Shown here: positions 10,150 to 23,400 of the stretch, piece by piece
Layout of the letters: each line of letters begins with the position of its first letter
Position numbering within the stretch: position 1 is the stretch's first letter
Source: Pteria penguin
Lineage: Eukaryota; Mollusca; Bivalvia; Pterioida; Pteriidae
DNA length: 64,000 bases
Reading direction: 5' to 3'
NCBI GenBank assembly: GCA_035048485.1
Contig: CM068583.1
Span: forward strand, 46,939,790-47,003,789
Made by a program: the position numbers and the translations under genes
Notes under the pieces: generated by a model
Database searches by the model: none
The model's input: the letters and a program-made list of their open reading frames with translations, nothing else
What the model was told of the DNA's origin: nothing

Positions 10150-12500
10150 ACTAATCACCGGAATGGAGATCTTAAAAGCGAAATTAAGCCCTTAAACATA
10201 TTTTGAATGACCAAAAAGATATTATTTGTGTAAATAGAAGACAATCAGTGGCATAATTTTCTTAATACATCGCTATTTAATGTCCGTTTTGGTCCGATTC
10301 GGTCCGACCCGGCCCGATCCGGTGATTCGTCTCACCGGAGTTCACGTACATTCTGATAGCACAAAATGTTTCATAACTTCACGTGTTTAACCCCCAAAAA
10401 GCTAGAGTTCGGTAAGAGTGTGGTGTTTAGTAGCCAACCCCCCCCCCCCTTTCCTCCGGAGAGAGTACATGTAACGTACTAAGGGCCCTTAATAAAACTA
10501 GTCGATACAGAAATGTTGGATTAAGATTTCCATTACCGTTTGTATTTCCTATCCGACATTATAGATTAATAGATTCTAATACGTATAATCCATGAATTGA
10601 AAATATCACACAATAAATGTTATTACCAAGTTTTATTTCAATCAGTTCGGTATTTGAGAAGAAATCTGCAATAATATATCTTGTATCCGACTCCGCCGTC
10701 TACTAGTTTTAGCAGGGACATATATTAGATATACTCAGTATACGTCCCTGGTTTTAGTGAGGCAGACTGCACACCATGGCTTGGGTCGCTACAATAACAA
10801 TTAATCTATATAATGTGTCAATTGTATATGATGAAGTATAACAACATTAAGGAGTTAACCAAGTTTCATTGCAATCAGTTCAATATCTGAGAAGAAATAG
10901 ACGATAAAAAAAATCTCGTATCCGACATTTCTGTATCCGACTCCGACTACTAGTTTTAGTGAGGGCCCGTACTGAGACAACAATCGGGATCGGTATACCA
11001 ATGATTTCGGATTGTTACTTTCGATTCGGAAGTTAAAATGAAAGTAACTTCATAGAAGGAAGGTCAGTCGAAACCCACTTGGTTCTTGTAACATCGTTTC
11101 GTTCTGAGTGAGAAAAATAACGTATCATTTCACAGAATTTTGACTGCTTGAGAAAAAGATCATGGCATGTTTTTGGCATGTTATTTAGTTCGAAACTAAA
11201 GAATATGGTCTTGGTTTACGGCTTATGACGTTGTAGTGTCGACCAGCAGCGGTTATGTAAGTTGCAACTCAGTAATTACATTGGTTTATTTTAAATATTA
11301 TACACAGGGTTTGCAATATAGTTGGTTTCATGTGCTAGAAATAGAATGAGGTGGGAGGTCTGATGACTCAAGTTTATGTGGCCAGTAATACTGACAGTAT
11401 GAATAGAATTATGCAGAGTAGGGTGGTCCAAATGTAGCGGGTGTAAGACTCGACTACAGGAACGTCTCTTTAGCTCACTCAGTAATGTTCTGGACTGGAA
11501 ATCCTAGGTTCATAACGTGTGGGTTTGAGACTGGAGATGTACCATTTTTCATTAAAATTAAATCATTTCACTGGTGACGAGGTTAACAATGGAAGGCGAG
11601 AATGCATCCCTCAGGTTAGATGTGCGGGAGTGGGTCTCAAAGACACCAGGAGGAGAGTCGCACCTTAAAAGTAAGGGCAGAAGGATGTAATTGAGTCAGA
11701 TAAGTGTAGATATCATGTTTAGGACTTGGCTACTGGGACAACTCTTCACTAGATCACTTGGTAATTTACTGGACAGGAAATCTTGGGTTCCGTAATGTGT
11801 GTGGGTTAAAGACTGGGGACTGTCTTTCATTAAATCACTTCACATTTAACAGTATATAAACACTTATTTGAACAGTTTGCTGTGCAGGCCACCAGTTTTG
11901 TGTGCTGAAGCAGACTTCGTGAAAAAGATTTTTTTTTACAGGACATTCGGTCCTGTAAAGACTTGAACTTTACAGGACCGACTCGTATTTTACAAGACCA
12001 AACAAAATGACATGAGTTGTCTCAATGTCTGAATTTGAAACTTTAAAATGCTAACACATGACTGTTTATTAAATTCTTTATTTTTTTAATGAACACATCA
12101 TAAGGAAGACTGAAAGGCCGAAACACGAAAATTTATGCAGCCACTAATTAATGTGTTTTGGCCCCGCCCTGCAGTTTGACTCGCATCCTTGAAATATTTT
12201 ACACAGAACTTGCATACCCACTGTTGTCACTGAAAGTGAGCCATGGACGACCCATGGCCAACTTCCATTTTTCATTCACAATACGATCAGGTCGGTGCTC
12301 TTCGTACTTCTTTTTCCTGTCTTTTTATTTGTTTGGTATAGTTTTCTATTTTTACCCAGAACAGCTCCTTCCAAATATTTCAGAAACGACTGATGTAAAA
12401 CAGGAGTCAAACGAATCATAAAAGCATCATATAGTTTTCTTACTTAATACACAACTAAAAGGCAGGGTAGGGTTTAAAGGGAGACAGTTTAATAACTTTT
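10150..12500. other. Spacer with short diverged duplications, no gene recognised
   Basis: No supported coding region. Two internal duplications are visible. 10625-10710 resembles 10858-10965 (both with tttca-tgcaatcagttc, gagaagaaat, gtatccgactccg and ctactagttttag). 11484-11575 resembles 11760-11833 (both with ctgga-tggaaatc and cattaaa--atcacttcac). A C run lies at 10439-10449, and a short hairpin ACAGGAC/GTCCTGT at about 11938-11957. An 87-codon open frame at 12158-12421 has no recognisable features. Confidence 0.6.
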
Positions 12501-12502
12501 CT

Positions 12503-13200
12503 GTTTTAGGCTTACCTGAGCAAAAGGCTTAAGTGAGCTTTTATCATAGCTACGGATCTGTTCTCTGTACGTAAACTTTTAGATTTTTCGACTTTTCCTC
12601 TTTCATCACCCACCCAACAGATCATGATTAAATTTGGCCGTTTTGTAGTACTAAAGGACCTCTACAAAGTTGATATTTTCTATTTGAATCTGTCGACTGG
12701 TTGCACTATTAAAAACAAAATACAGGAACGCCAAAGAGGGTACCCTTTTGTAGTTGATATTTTTTATTTGAATCTGTCAACAGGTTGCACTACTAAAAAC
12801 AAATACAGGAATGCCAAAGAGGGTACCCTTTTTTGAAAATCTTCATCTTGAAAAGTGAAGTATGGATTTGAAAACTAATGGTATTTAAGTGTTCCATTTT
12901 GTTAAGTTTGTTCTTATTGTACAAATCAGAAAACACATTTTTGATGGTTTTATGTCTTTTTGGACTTCGTAATTTTGGCTCATTTTCAATTAATTCTTAG
13001 ATTTTCTAATTGTAAGTTGCTTATAATGTATTGGTTACGCATATTTTAATTGATTTCAAGTGTAATAGATGTAAACTGGAAAGAAATAGAATACAAAAAT
13101 AATTTCTAGGAGTTTTTGCAAGTTTTTAAAGATTGAAAGAAGTTCTGGCTGGAGAAGTCCCTTCCTATGGTATCATTAAACTGAATAACCTCATTGGAAG
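12503..13200 (+). mobile_element. Hairpin-headed repeat, family A, 3'-truncated diverged copy
   Basis: It starts with the family A head in diverged form (GCTTACCTGAGCAAAAGGCT then TAAGTGAGCT). The body follows in order ('acttttagatttttcgactt', 'cgactggttgcac'), and a roughly 100-bp inner duplication lies at 12655-12835. The GGGCCTCTTGTT end was not found, so the right limit is approximate. Confidence 0.55.
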
Positions 13201-13554
13201 GATTTTGTCAAATATCTGTGCCCTCATTCATGGGTTTGATCTTAAGCAAGTATGAAGGGGCTGCTGGTGTTGGGATTTAATCCAGATTCTCTAGTTTACT
13301 CCATCGTTAAACAGTGGCCATCGTAGATGAATTTATACCATTGTGACATAAGGTAAAATAGATAAAACCTAACAGTTCTAAGTAATCTAGAAGTATACAT
13401 AATTGTGTTGTATGTTTGGTTTCATTCTAAAATCAAATATTGTACTTATTTCACCTACTTTCTTAGTTTAAGCATTATCAGTTCACCAGAGCCATGTTTG
13501 ACCCAAGTGCTTTACATGTATAATTATGCTGTCCATCAATCTGGGGTACAATCA

Positions 13555-13960
13555 GAATCGTAGCTGCTAGGCTAGTCACTAGGTTTAGTATAATACATCA
13601 TTCTGAATGCTCTCCTACATTTAGCGGCTAAGTAAAATGGCAGACAGTTATTAATCCTTCGTCATAGTTTGAAAAAAAGTTTCCGCTTTAGTTGATTTTT
13701 CTAATATTATGTGAAATTTAAACACGGGTGAACGCATGATCGTTTCCAATTTAATTTTACTTTGGATTGGGTTATCAAGATGTTTTCAAGCAAAAACAAA
13801 GAAGAGAAAGCAAAACAAGTTTAAAGTCTGCCATTTTCAAGTTGAAAGCTAGCATAAGAATTTAAAGCTCAATTTTGCTACATAGCGGCTAGGCGAGCAG
13901 AGCATTCAGTTACCAAGCAGAGCTAGCTGCTACAAAGCCACTACGATTGCGAACGCACCC
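13555..13960. mobile_element. Imperfect foldback element
   Basis: Left arm motifs (AATCGTAGCTGCTAGGC, GAATGCTCTCC and TAGCGGCTAAG) reappear inverted in mirror order at the right (GCGGCTAGGCGAGCAGAGCATTC, GCTGCTACAAAGCC and CTACGATT). The size is about 400 bp and there is no coding capacity. The ends are approximate and no clear target duplication was seen. Confidence 0.55.
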
Positions 13961-14166
13961 CTGGTCAGTTTTATTTTTCAACTTCCTCAGAATCATTGAA
14001 GGGATTTTGATGAAGTTTTGTAGGGATGAAGTTATTTAACAAATTTTAAAATGTTTTATTTGATGTAAACAAAATGGATATTGTAAAATTCCCAACAAAA
14101 TTAAGTAGGATATTAGAATCATTTCATTGTATTATTCCTTCTGAGTATTGAGTCTTTTCTTTAAAT

Positions 14167-14343
14167 AGAGTGATTTCCCATTTGAGACGGTATATAAAGT
14201 TTAACAATTATGACGTCATCAATTTCCTATAAAAACGTCATTTGTGGACTATCATTTCTCTGAGTTTTAAATCAGTTTCCATAGAATTTGAAGACGTCAT
14301 AGTTGTTTTACATCAGATACTGTCCCAAATGGGAAGTAACTCT
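14167..14343. mobile_element. 177-bp MITE with about 50-bp inverted repeats and a CRE, just upstream of the P450 start exon
   Basis: The left arm AGAGTGATTTCCCATTTGAG with following bases is mirrored by the right arm, which ends AATGGGAAGTAACTCT. Both arms also share the inner CAA-TATGACGTC part. A perfect CRE palindrome TGACGTCA lies at 14211-14218 in the left arm. The element ends 119 bp before the P450 initiation codon. Confidence 0.75.
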
Positions 14344-14461
14344 GTGTAACGAAAAGACAGAATAGCAAAGAAGTGAACTGGACTGTAGATATGCATGCAA
14401 TAGGTATAATTAAAAATTTCCTATTCCTATCATTTCAGATGAATTAAAAATATTTTGAAAG

Positions 14462-17400
14462 ATGTTTCGAAGAATCCTTACTCTTCAGGCATTGCAATCA
14501 TTTAAAGGCACTGTAGCCTTGACTTGTCCTTGTTCATCCTCATCCACTTCGTCATCAACATCATCGCAAGTGGGAGCTTTTCAAACTGAACTTGATGAAT
14601 ACACAGCAAAATCTTTTGATGAAATTCCTGGTCCATCTGGAAGATATAAACTCCCACATGTTGGATTTATGTTTCATTTCAAACCTTTCAGTAAGTACAA
14701 TTTTAATGGTGAATTTGTAGAATTTGTATGAATTACATACCTTAGTCTTTGATCTTAAAATATGAATACTCCAGTAAAGTCTCTTTGAATATTTTTGCTC
14801 AATCATAAAATCATGAAATCCTCTACCTAACTTGTGACATTCATAACACCTGAGTCAGGTACATTGTATCCTGAATCTAGGGTGGATCCCATATAGTGTA
14901 TCAGTGGTTGTTACAGAAGTGATCTTGAAAGCTTGTGACATGATAAATTGCTAAGTGACCAGTGGGGTTCAGCATCATTTTCTGCAGTGAAGGCAGGAAA
15001 TAAAACGTTTTCCCACAAAAATGATGTATAGAACAATACATCAGGCTTAAAAAAAAACATCTTTGTTTCCTGTAACCCGACCGACCCCTCAAAAATGGCA
15101 CCGACTCTGATTTTTTTTTTTCGCCATTTACAAGCACCACCATTTCCGGAATCAAAATTCCAGAATCGGTTTTCTGAAACTTCATATTGTTGTTATTTCC
15201 GGTGTTTTTTTAAACAAACATGGCGACCCCATGGCATCAAGCCTCGTCGTACATGATGAATTATGTTGAACAATACTTTTTATTATACATTATGTATGTC
15301 CATCTGAATGTCAAGACATTTTCCATAGAAAAAAAAAGCCTCATCACTATGACGTTATAATTGATCACTCTAATAACCCTTAAATTCCTCATAATTAAGG
15401 TTTCAGTGACAAAGCCTTTTCATTGAAAAATAGGTTGCCAGTTCGTTGTACACTGCAAGCATTTACTTCTTGACAGGAGTGGTGAATTGTGACTTCCAGC
15501 TTACAAATATTCCATATTTTTTACCTGATTGCAAAGCAAGTCTGGTCTATGAAGTTGCGATGTTTGTCTGTCTGTTTGTCTGGCGTTAACAATTTGCGTT
15601 TAGCTTGACCTCTAGCATACCATTAATGATACCAATTTCAAATTTTGTCAGATTGTACACATTGATGAGTTCATCCCGACCAACACAAAATTTGGTGACA
15701 TTAACCTCGATTTATGCTTCAGTGAACACAGTCTGATTTTGTGTTTAGTTTGATTCCTTGCCTACTTTTAATGATATCAACTTCAAACTATTATTGATAT
15801 CAACTTCATACTAGGTCAGTTTGTAGACATTGATGAGTTCTTCCCAAATGATACAAAATTTGGTGACCTTTGACTCAATTTTATGCTTCAGTCAACACAG
15901 TCTGATTTTGCATTTAGCTTGATTTCTTGTACCATTAATGATACCTACTTTAAACTTGGTCAGTTTGTGGACATTGATGAGTTCTTCCCTACCAACACAA
16001 AATTTGTTGACTGTGACCTCGATTTTACACTTCAGTGAACACAGTCTGTTTTTGCGTTTAGCTTCATTTCTTGAATACCATTAATGATACCAACTTCAAA
16101 CTTCTGGAAACATCTTCAAACTTAAAGAGTTTCTGGATAAGATTATATAGGTAGGCTATAATGTTATGCATTGCAACCCAATCATACTATCTTTGATGGT
16201 TTCTTGTTATTTCTTTCTGACCCATACCCATATTACATGTATGCTGATGTAAGAGAGTGTATGTATGGAGAAAAAATTATGGACTAAATGGCTACACAGT
16301 GAAAATGTAACAAAATTTAGAAATCTTCTCCTTTATTTCTTTGCCAATAAATTGCATACATAGTTATGAAAGCAGATGGCCTTCCACCAAAATTGTGAAA
16401 TTCTAGGCATGAAGGTCAGGGGTTCAGGCTGTATCGCAAGACTTAGTTGGATATTTTCATGGTCAGTATTATTTTTATTGCTGTTCATTGTGGTTATGAA
16501 TTGTATACATGGCTATAAAGAGCTTGAGTTCCTCTAACCACTTTGAAACTACAGTACAGTCCGGATGGAACTTTGAATGCCCACTGTCCACAGTGGGCAG
16601 TCCACCTGAAATTTCAGTGGGCATTAGGAGTGGACATTTACCTGAGTTACCAAGCTGTCCACTTACCTGTATGTTAATTCCAACTGTCTCTTACAAGAAT
16701 GTCCACTGTGTCCAGTGGACATTTTTAATGCCCACTCTAAAAAGACCCACTGTGACCAGTGGGCAAATTAAGTTCCACCTGGACTGTACTGTACCTAGTA
16801 AGATTCACAACCTGGACCTAAATTATACTGAGGTGACCAATAATTGAGCCTGTGGGCCTTATGCTTGTTGTTTGCTTAGTAAAGTGATGTCCATCAGCAT
16901 AAGTAACTGTCTGTCTGTTTGAGTGACGTTTGGTAAACACTACATCCTATAAACAAGTAATAAAAATCTCATAAAAGCTTGCCACATACATGTGGTGTGC
17001 TATGTAATGTGACCTTTATCAGGTTTCTTACCTTTAAAGAATTTTAATTCAAATCACAGTATTGGTATTTATTTTGTTATTTCAATGTCATTTGTAATTT
17101 TATAATAATGTATCAAAACTTTCTGAAAGTGAGTTTTAGGCATTATCTGGGTAAAAATGTATTGTCAAGTACTGTTAAAAAAAAAAGAAGATACCAATGT
17201 GGTCTTTACTTATAGTATATATACAATTGATTGGAAAAACACATCTGAAAATTTGTGTTTAATTTTGCAGCAAAGCATGACAAAAACAAGGTACACACCA
17301 TGATAATGAAACTTTTCGATAAATATGGACCGATTTTCAAGCAGACAAAAGGAAATGTTGTCACAGTGTACATCCAAAATCCTGATGACATTGAGAAAGT

Positions 17401-20400
17401 ATTTTTAGCTGAAGAATACAATACTCTTCGAAACCCACTTGAAATTGCACAGTTTTATGTAGACCAAAAGAAGTTTTGGAGAGGCTTATATTTTGGCACA
17501 GTGTAAGTTCCATTTTATATAGTAAAGTAACTAAAGTTATATGACATTATGAAGGATATTTCCTGTTTTTAAACTATGGTCGTGTACTTTTCTGATTTGA
17601 TGAAAAGTTTCCTAACCAAACTCTAACTTGTATAGATTACATGTGCAGCTATATGAAGTCTGAAGGTAATAAAACTGACCTTAGTAATTATGTTCTTCCC
17701 CCACTGGCGTAGCTGGAGGGGAATGATCTACTCTAGACATATGATTGATTGGTGTTATGTTATTTACATGTAATTGTGGACACCTTAACACCTTAAATCT
17801 TCAAAGTCTTAAAATTTCATTTTTTCCCTCATTTTCAGTGATATTGAAACTTTACAAGAATGATCTACTTTAGATACCTGATGAACATATATGTGAATTC
17901 AACATGGCTGCTAATTGCAGCTGTCATGAAAGTCTTAATAAGAAATGAATTTCTCGGGTGTATGGTTAGACCACATTTGGAAAGAGATGTGATTGATAAA
18001 GGACATGTAATGTAGAATGTTTGTTTTTGTTACATGAATAATCATGTATTCTCAGACACTAGACCAAAATAAATACAAATTTATCTTTGATATTCTGTAT
18101 TTATCTTTGATATTCTACACTTATCTTTGATATTCTATTTTTATTATTTTTGATATTCTACATGTATATTTTTCTTTGATATTCCATATTTATATTTGAT
18201 ATTCTATATTTATCACTGTTTTTCTGAATGTTTTTACATGTTTGCTGTAAAGAAAGTACATATTATATGTATTGCTTATGTATATTTCAAACTGTCAGTT
18301 AAATTATGTTAAAGATAAGATGTTTGAAATGTATTTTAAAAATATCCTATTCTTTTCAGTGAAGGGAAAGATTGGGTAGATCTTAGAGCTCCTTTACAGC
18401 ATGCTCTAAATAGTCAAGAAACTGTGGAAAATTTCTTTCCCAAAATGAATGATGTAGCAGATGACTTTGTGGCACATTTATCTAATAAAAGGAAAGTTCC
18501 AGATTTACGGGAAGAGCTTATGGGATTTGTAACAGAAAGTATGTCTGCCTTATTTTTTGCTCTACTAGTTTTAACACCAGTGAAACTTACAAGAGTCTTT
18601 GATTGACTATAAGCAATAGTTTAATAATTGCTATTCCTCAAAGACTTTTTGACAATTTATAGTCTGATTTTTTCAAGTATGTGGTGTAGTTTTGCATGTG
18701 TGATATTGGTATTCTGAAACCCAGATAAGGGGTATGTTCCCTTTCCTATTATCATATTCATGCAGGTATAATGCACACTTTTTTTATACTCCCGGATCGA
18801 TAGATTGGTGGCATATTGTTTTTGTCCTGTCTGTCTGTTTGTTTATCTATCTGTCTGTCTGACAACTTTAACCTTGGCCATAACTTTTGAATTGTGAGGG
18901 GTAAAAACTTTTAAACTGTGAGGCACAGAGACTTCATATTTCACAGGCATATTCAACTAATGAAGCTCTTTCAAATAAGACCAAGGTCGATGACCTTTTT
19001 TGTCCGGTCTCTCTGTCTGTTTGTTTGTTTGTCGTCAACTTTAACCTTGCCCATAACTTTTAAACCATGAGGGATAGAGACTTCATATTTTTTTAGCTCA
19101 CTTGAGCCAAAGGCTCAAGTGAGCTATTGTGATCAATCACCGTCCGTCGTCCGTCGTTAACTTTTCACATTTTCGACTTCTTCTCCAGAACCACTGAACA
19201 GAATTTGATGAAACTTGATAAGCATGTAGTACTTATGGTCCCCTACAAGTGTTGTTGTTTTTCGTCCGGATTCATCAACAGGTGGCGCCACCACAGGCAA
19301 AAGTAGGTCAAAGAGGGTACCCTCCTTTGACAAACTTCTTCTTCAGACCGGGGGCATACAGAGACAAACGGAATGCATAGGAATGATTTAGAGGGATGTG
19401 TGAAGAAGTGTTGTTATTTTTGGTTCCGTTCCGAAATCAAATTTTCGACGTTTTTTTGACGTTTTTTTGTACTTGGTAGTTTTAATGCAGAAAAGAGGTA
19501 TTTTTTTCTTTTAGTTAACATTAATGCATTAATTTGGTTTAATTTGATAATTTTGATGGTAAGAAGTACAGAATTTCACCAAACTTCATAGGAAGTAAAT
19601 ACTCAAGGTCCTTTACCAAGTTTGTGTTTTTCGTGCCGAATCGTAATCCAAGATGGCCACCATTGGCTCTGATTGGTTGACACATTTTCAACTTCTTCTC
19701 CAGGACCGCTTCACAGAATTTCACCAAACCTCATAGGAAGTAAGTACTCAAGATTTTCTACCAAGTTTGTGTTTTTCGTGCTGATCTGTAATCCAAGATG
19801 GCCGCCATTGGCTCTGATTGGTTGACACATTTTCGACTTCTTCTCCAGAACCGCTGCGCAGAATTCCACCAAATCTCATCGGAAGTAAGTTCTCCAGGTC
19901 CTGTACCAAGTTTGTGTTTTTCCTGCCGATCTGTAATCCAAGATGGCCACCATTGGCTCTGATTGGTTGACACATTTTGGACACTTCAAGACGACTGCAC
20001 AAAATATCACGAAACCTTATAGAAAGTCTTGTAGAAAAAAAGCAAAATTTTCTACTGAAATAAGCTGTCATTTTATTGTAAATAAGCAATTTATGCTCAG
20101 GTGAGCGATATAGGCCCATTTGGGCCTCTTGTTTTAATTTCTGATGTTGATTTGTAAGATGCATATTATATGAAGATAAATAAATATTGTTTTTTCAATG
20201 AGAACAATGTCTGTGCTCAAAAGTCCATCTAATTATGATTACTGAATTTTCAAAAAGTTCTTTGATAACAAGGAAGCTTATTGAATGTGAAATGAGTACT
20301 AGTGGTAATGTCTAATACTTGATGTGGGCAAGTGAAAATCAATAATGTATTATACAAGTGTTTCTTCAATTGTATAATTATAATACATACCAGTTTGACA

Positions 20401-23400
20401 TAGTGTCCCGTATGTTGAAAACAACAATATAAACAAAGACATATGTACACATGTATGAGTATATATATCTCTGATACACATATGTGTATATATATATGTC
20501 TCTGATATAAACAATGAATGTCATTCATCAAACTATACCTTTTTAAGTGCACAGTGATCAATATGGTATTTATTTAGCAAATATTTAAATTCCACAAAGA
20601 ATATGCAATATAAAGGTATTATACACAGTCTGATATGCTTGCTGCCTATTGACACAATATAGGTATAAATATTGTATACACAGCCTAGTGACAGGAAATA
20701 GATATAGATATTTCAGACTACCAATAGTGACACAACATAGTATATGCAGCCTAGTGATATGATTTAGTATATGCAGCCTAGTGACACGACAGTGTATACA
20801 GCCCATTGACACGACATAGTATATGTAGCTTAGTGATATGACATAGTGTATACAGCCCAGTGACACGACATAGTATATGCAGCCTAGTGATATGACATAG
20901 TATATGCAGCCTAGTGATATGACATAGTATATGCAGCCCAGTGACACGACGTATCGGTAGTATATGCAGTCTAGTGAGTAGTGACACAACATAGATATAA
21001 ATATTAAAATCTTTTCCTTGTATTTCAAAAATAATAATCAAAACTCATTCCATAATTGATACATCCATTTTGTATGATGAGGCAATTGCTTTAAATGTTA
21101 TGTACTGCTTTTCTTAAATCATGTTTTATACTATCCACCTTAGTAATACCTCCTGTATGCTGTAAAATGTATGTGCAATGACACTGACTTCTGAAGTTTA
21201 TTCAAGAGCATGACCTGGCTACCGGTATTTTGACCATATGCATAATAAAAGATATACATCTGATCATTTAACCAGCTCATCTTACAAGTCAAGAAAGATA
21301 AACAGAATAGAGCTTTTGGCAAAATTGAATATAGATGTATGATAACACAATAAAAAAAGAAATATTATGAATTAGAGTTATTTTGCCAGTGTCATTAGAC
21401 GGGATGTATTATGTTATGGGGTTGTTTACAATTTTGTTTTATTTTAAAATCTTCATGTGTAAAATGTTACAATTACTATATATTTGGTATACCGGGTACA
21501 ACTGCTGTTTATTTTCCTAAATTTTCCATGTGGCATTGGTCTTTAGAAGTTGTGCTGATTTTGTATTAAGTAGTTGAAGATGAGTTGCTTGTGCAAAAGC
21601 TTTGTTGCAGTAATGTAGATAATTTACTTTCTGTTGACGATATATTTCAGATGCCGTCAGTTTGGGATTTAACACAAGAGGAGGTTGCATTGGGAATCCA
21701 AAGAACATATATATTGTTGCTACAGAAAATTTATACCATATTTTACGAAAAACCCACTTTAAGCCTCCAAAATACTTATATTATGAAGATGAAGATTACA
21801 CAGAATTCAAAAAATATGCCAGATTCTATTATGAGTGAGTTTTGTATTATTATAAACCTGCATTTAAAATTTGGGCATACTATGCTATACTGCTGTCATC
21901 CATTTATCAGTCCATCTGTCCGTCCCCACAATATGTCTGCCATTCTCTTCCTTAGCCGTGACAGGTACAAATGTTCTTGTGCTGGTATATGAGATGATCT
22001 GACTTGAAATTGGGCACCTAAGTTTTAGATTGGGGTCTGGCCAATGGGATAGTGAAAAATAGGGGGGGGTTAAAAAAACTTGTCTATGCTTCTTCGCCTT
22101 AGCCAAGACAGATGTAGTTGATTTGGTGTTGGTAAATGCATCTGGGTTTTTATACGCCTGTCTTAAGAAGGGGCGTAATATGTTATGGCATTGTCCGTCC
22201 GGCGTCCGGGATAAGCTTGTCTGGGCTATTACTTCTTCCCCTGTGAATGGATTTCAGTAGTATTTCACAGAATTGTTGCTTAGGATCCAAGAATGTGTCA
22301 TGACCTTGATCCACGGTCATAGCTCAATGGTCAAGGTCACAGCATGCAAAGTGAGTAAAACCTTGTCCAGGCCATAACTTTTTCCCTTGTGCATGGATTC
22401 CAATAATATTTACAGAATAGTTACTTAGGAACCAAGGATGTGTCATAACGTTAACCCAAGGTCATAGTTCAAAGGTCAAAGTCACAACATGCAAAGCGAA
22501 TAAACCTTGTCCAGGCCCTAACTTCTTCCCCTGTGCATGGATTGCAATAATATTTCACAGAATTGTTATTTAGGATCCAAGGGTGTGTCATGACCTTGAT
22601 TCAAGGTCATAGGCCAAAGGTCAAGATCACAACATGCAAAGTGAGTAAAACCTTGTCCAGGCCATAACTTTTTCCCCTGTGCATGGATTTCAATAATATT
22701 TACAGAATAGTTACTTAGGAACCAAGGGTGTGTCATAACCTTAACCCAAGGTCATAGTTCAAAGGTCAAAGTCACAACATGCAAAGTGAATAAACCTTGT
22801 CCAGGCCCTACCTTCTTCCCCTGTGCATGGATTGCAATAATATTTCACAGAATTGTTACTTAGGATCCAAAGATATGTCATGAAAAAAAAAGGTCAAGGT
22901 CACAAAATAAGTAAAACCTTGTTTGGGCCATAACTTCTTCCCCTGAGCATGGATTTCAATAATACTTCACAGAATTGTTACACTTGACCCAAGGTAATAG
23001 GTCAAAGGTCAAGGTCACAACATGCAAAGTAAGTAAAACCTTGTTCAGGCCATAACTTTTTCCCCTGTGCATGGATTTCAATAATATTTACAGAATAGTT
23101 ACTTAGGAACCAAGGGTGTGTCATAACCTTAACCCAAGGTCATAGTTCAAAGGTCAAAGTCACAACATGCAAAGTGAATAAACCTTGTCCAGGCCCTACC
23201 TTCTTCCCCTGTGCATGGATTGCAATAATATTTCACAGAATTGTTACTTAGGATCCAAAGATATGTCATGAAAAAAAGGTCAAGGTCACAAAATGAGTAA
23301 AACCTTGTTTGGGCCATAACTTCTTCCCCTGAGCATGGATTTCAATAATACTTCACAGAATTGTTACACTTGACCCAAGGTAATAGGTCAAAGGTCAAGG

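Larger units (their letters stand above)
14691..17270 (+). other. P450 intron 1
   Basis: This is a 2.6-kb intron (gtaagt...ttttgcag). It contains a roughly 150-bp-unit tandem repeat (15590-16110) and a TA-flanked foldback element (16552-16791), and no other gene. Confidence 0.85.

Noticed and set aside
19748..20164. 138-codon minus-strand frame with repeated 'MCQPIRANGGHLGL'
   Set aside because: It lies in the 132-bp subunits of the family A repeat. The peptide repeat is a by-product of the DNA repeat.
20585..21028. 147-codon minus-strand frame, Tyr/Ile-rich
   Set aside because: Produced by the 27-bp tandem repeat in a P450 intron.
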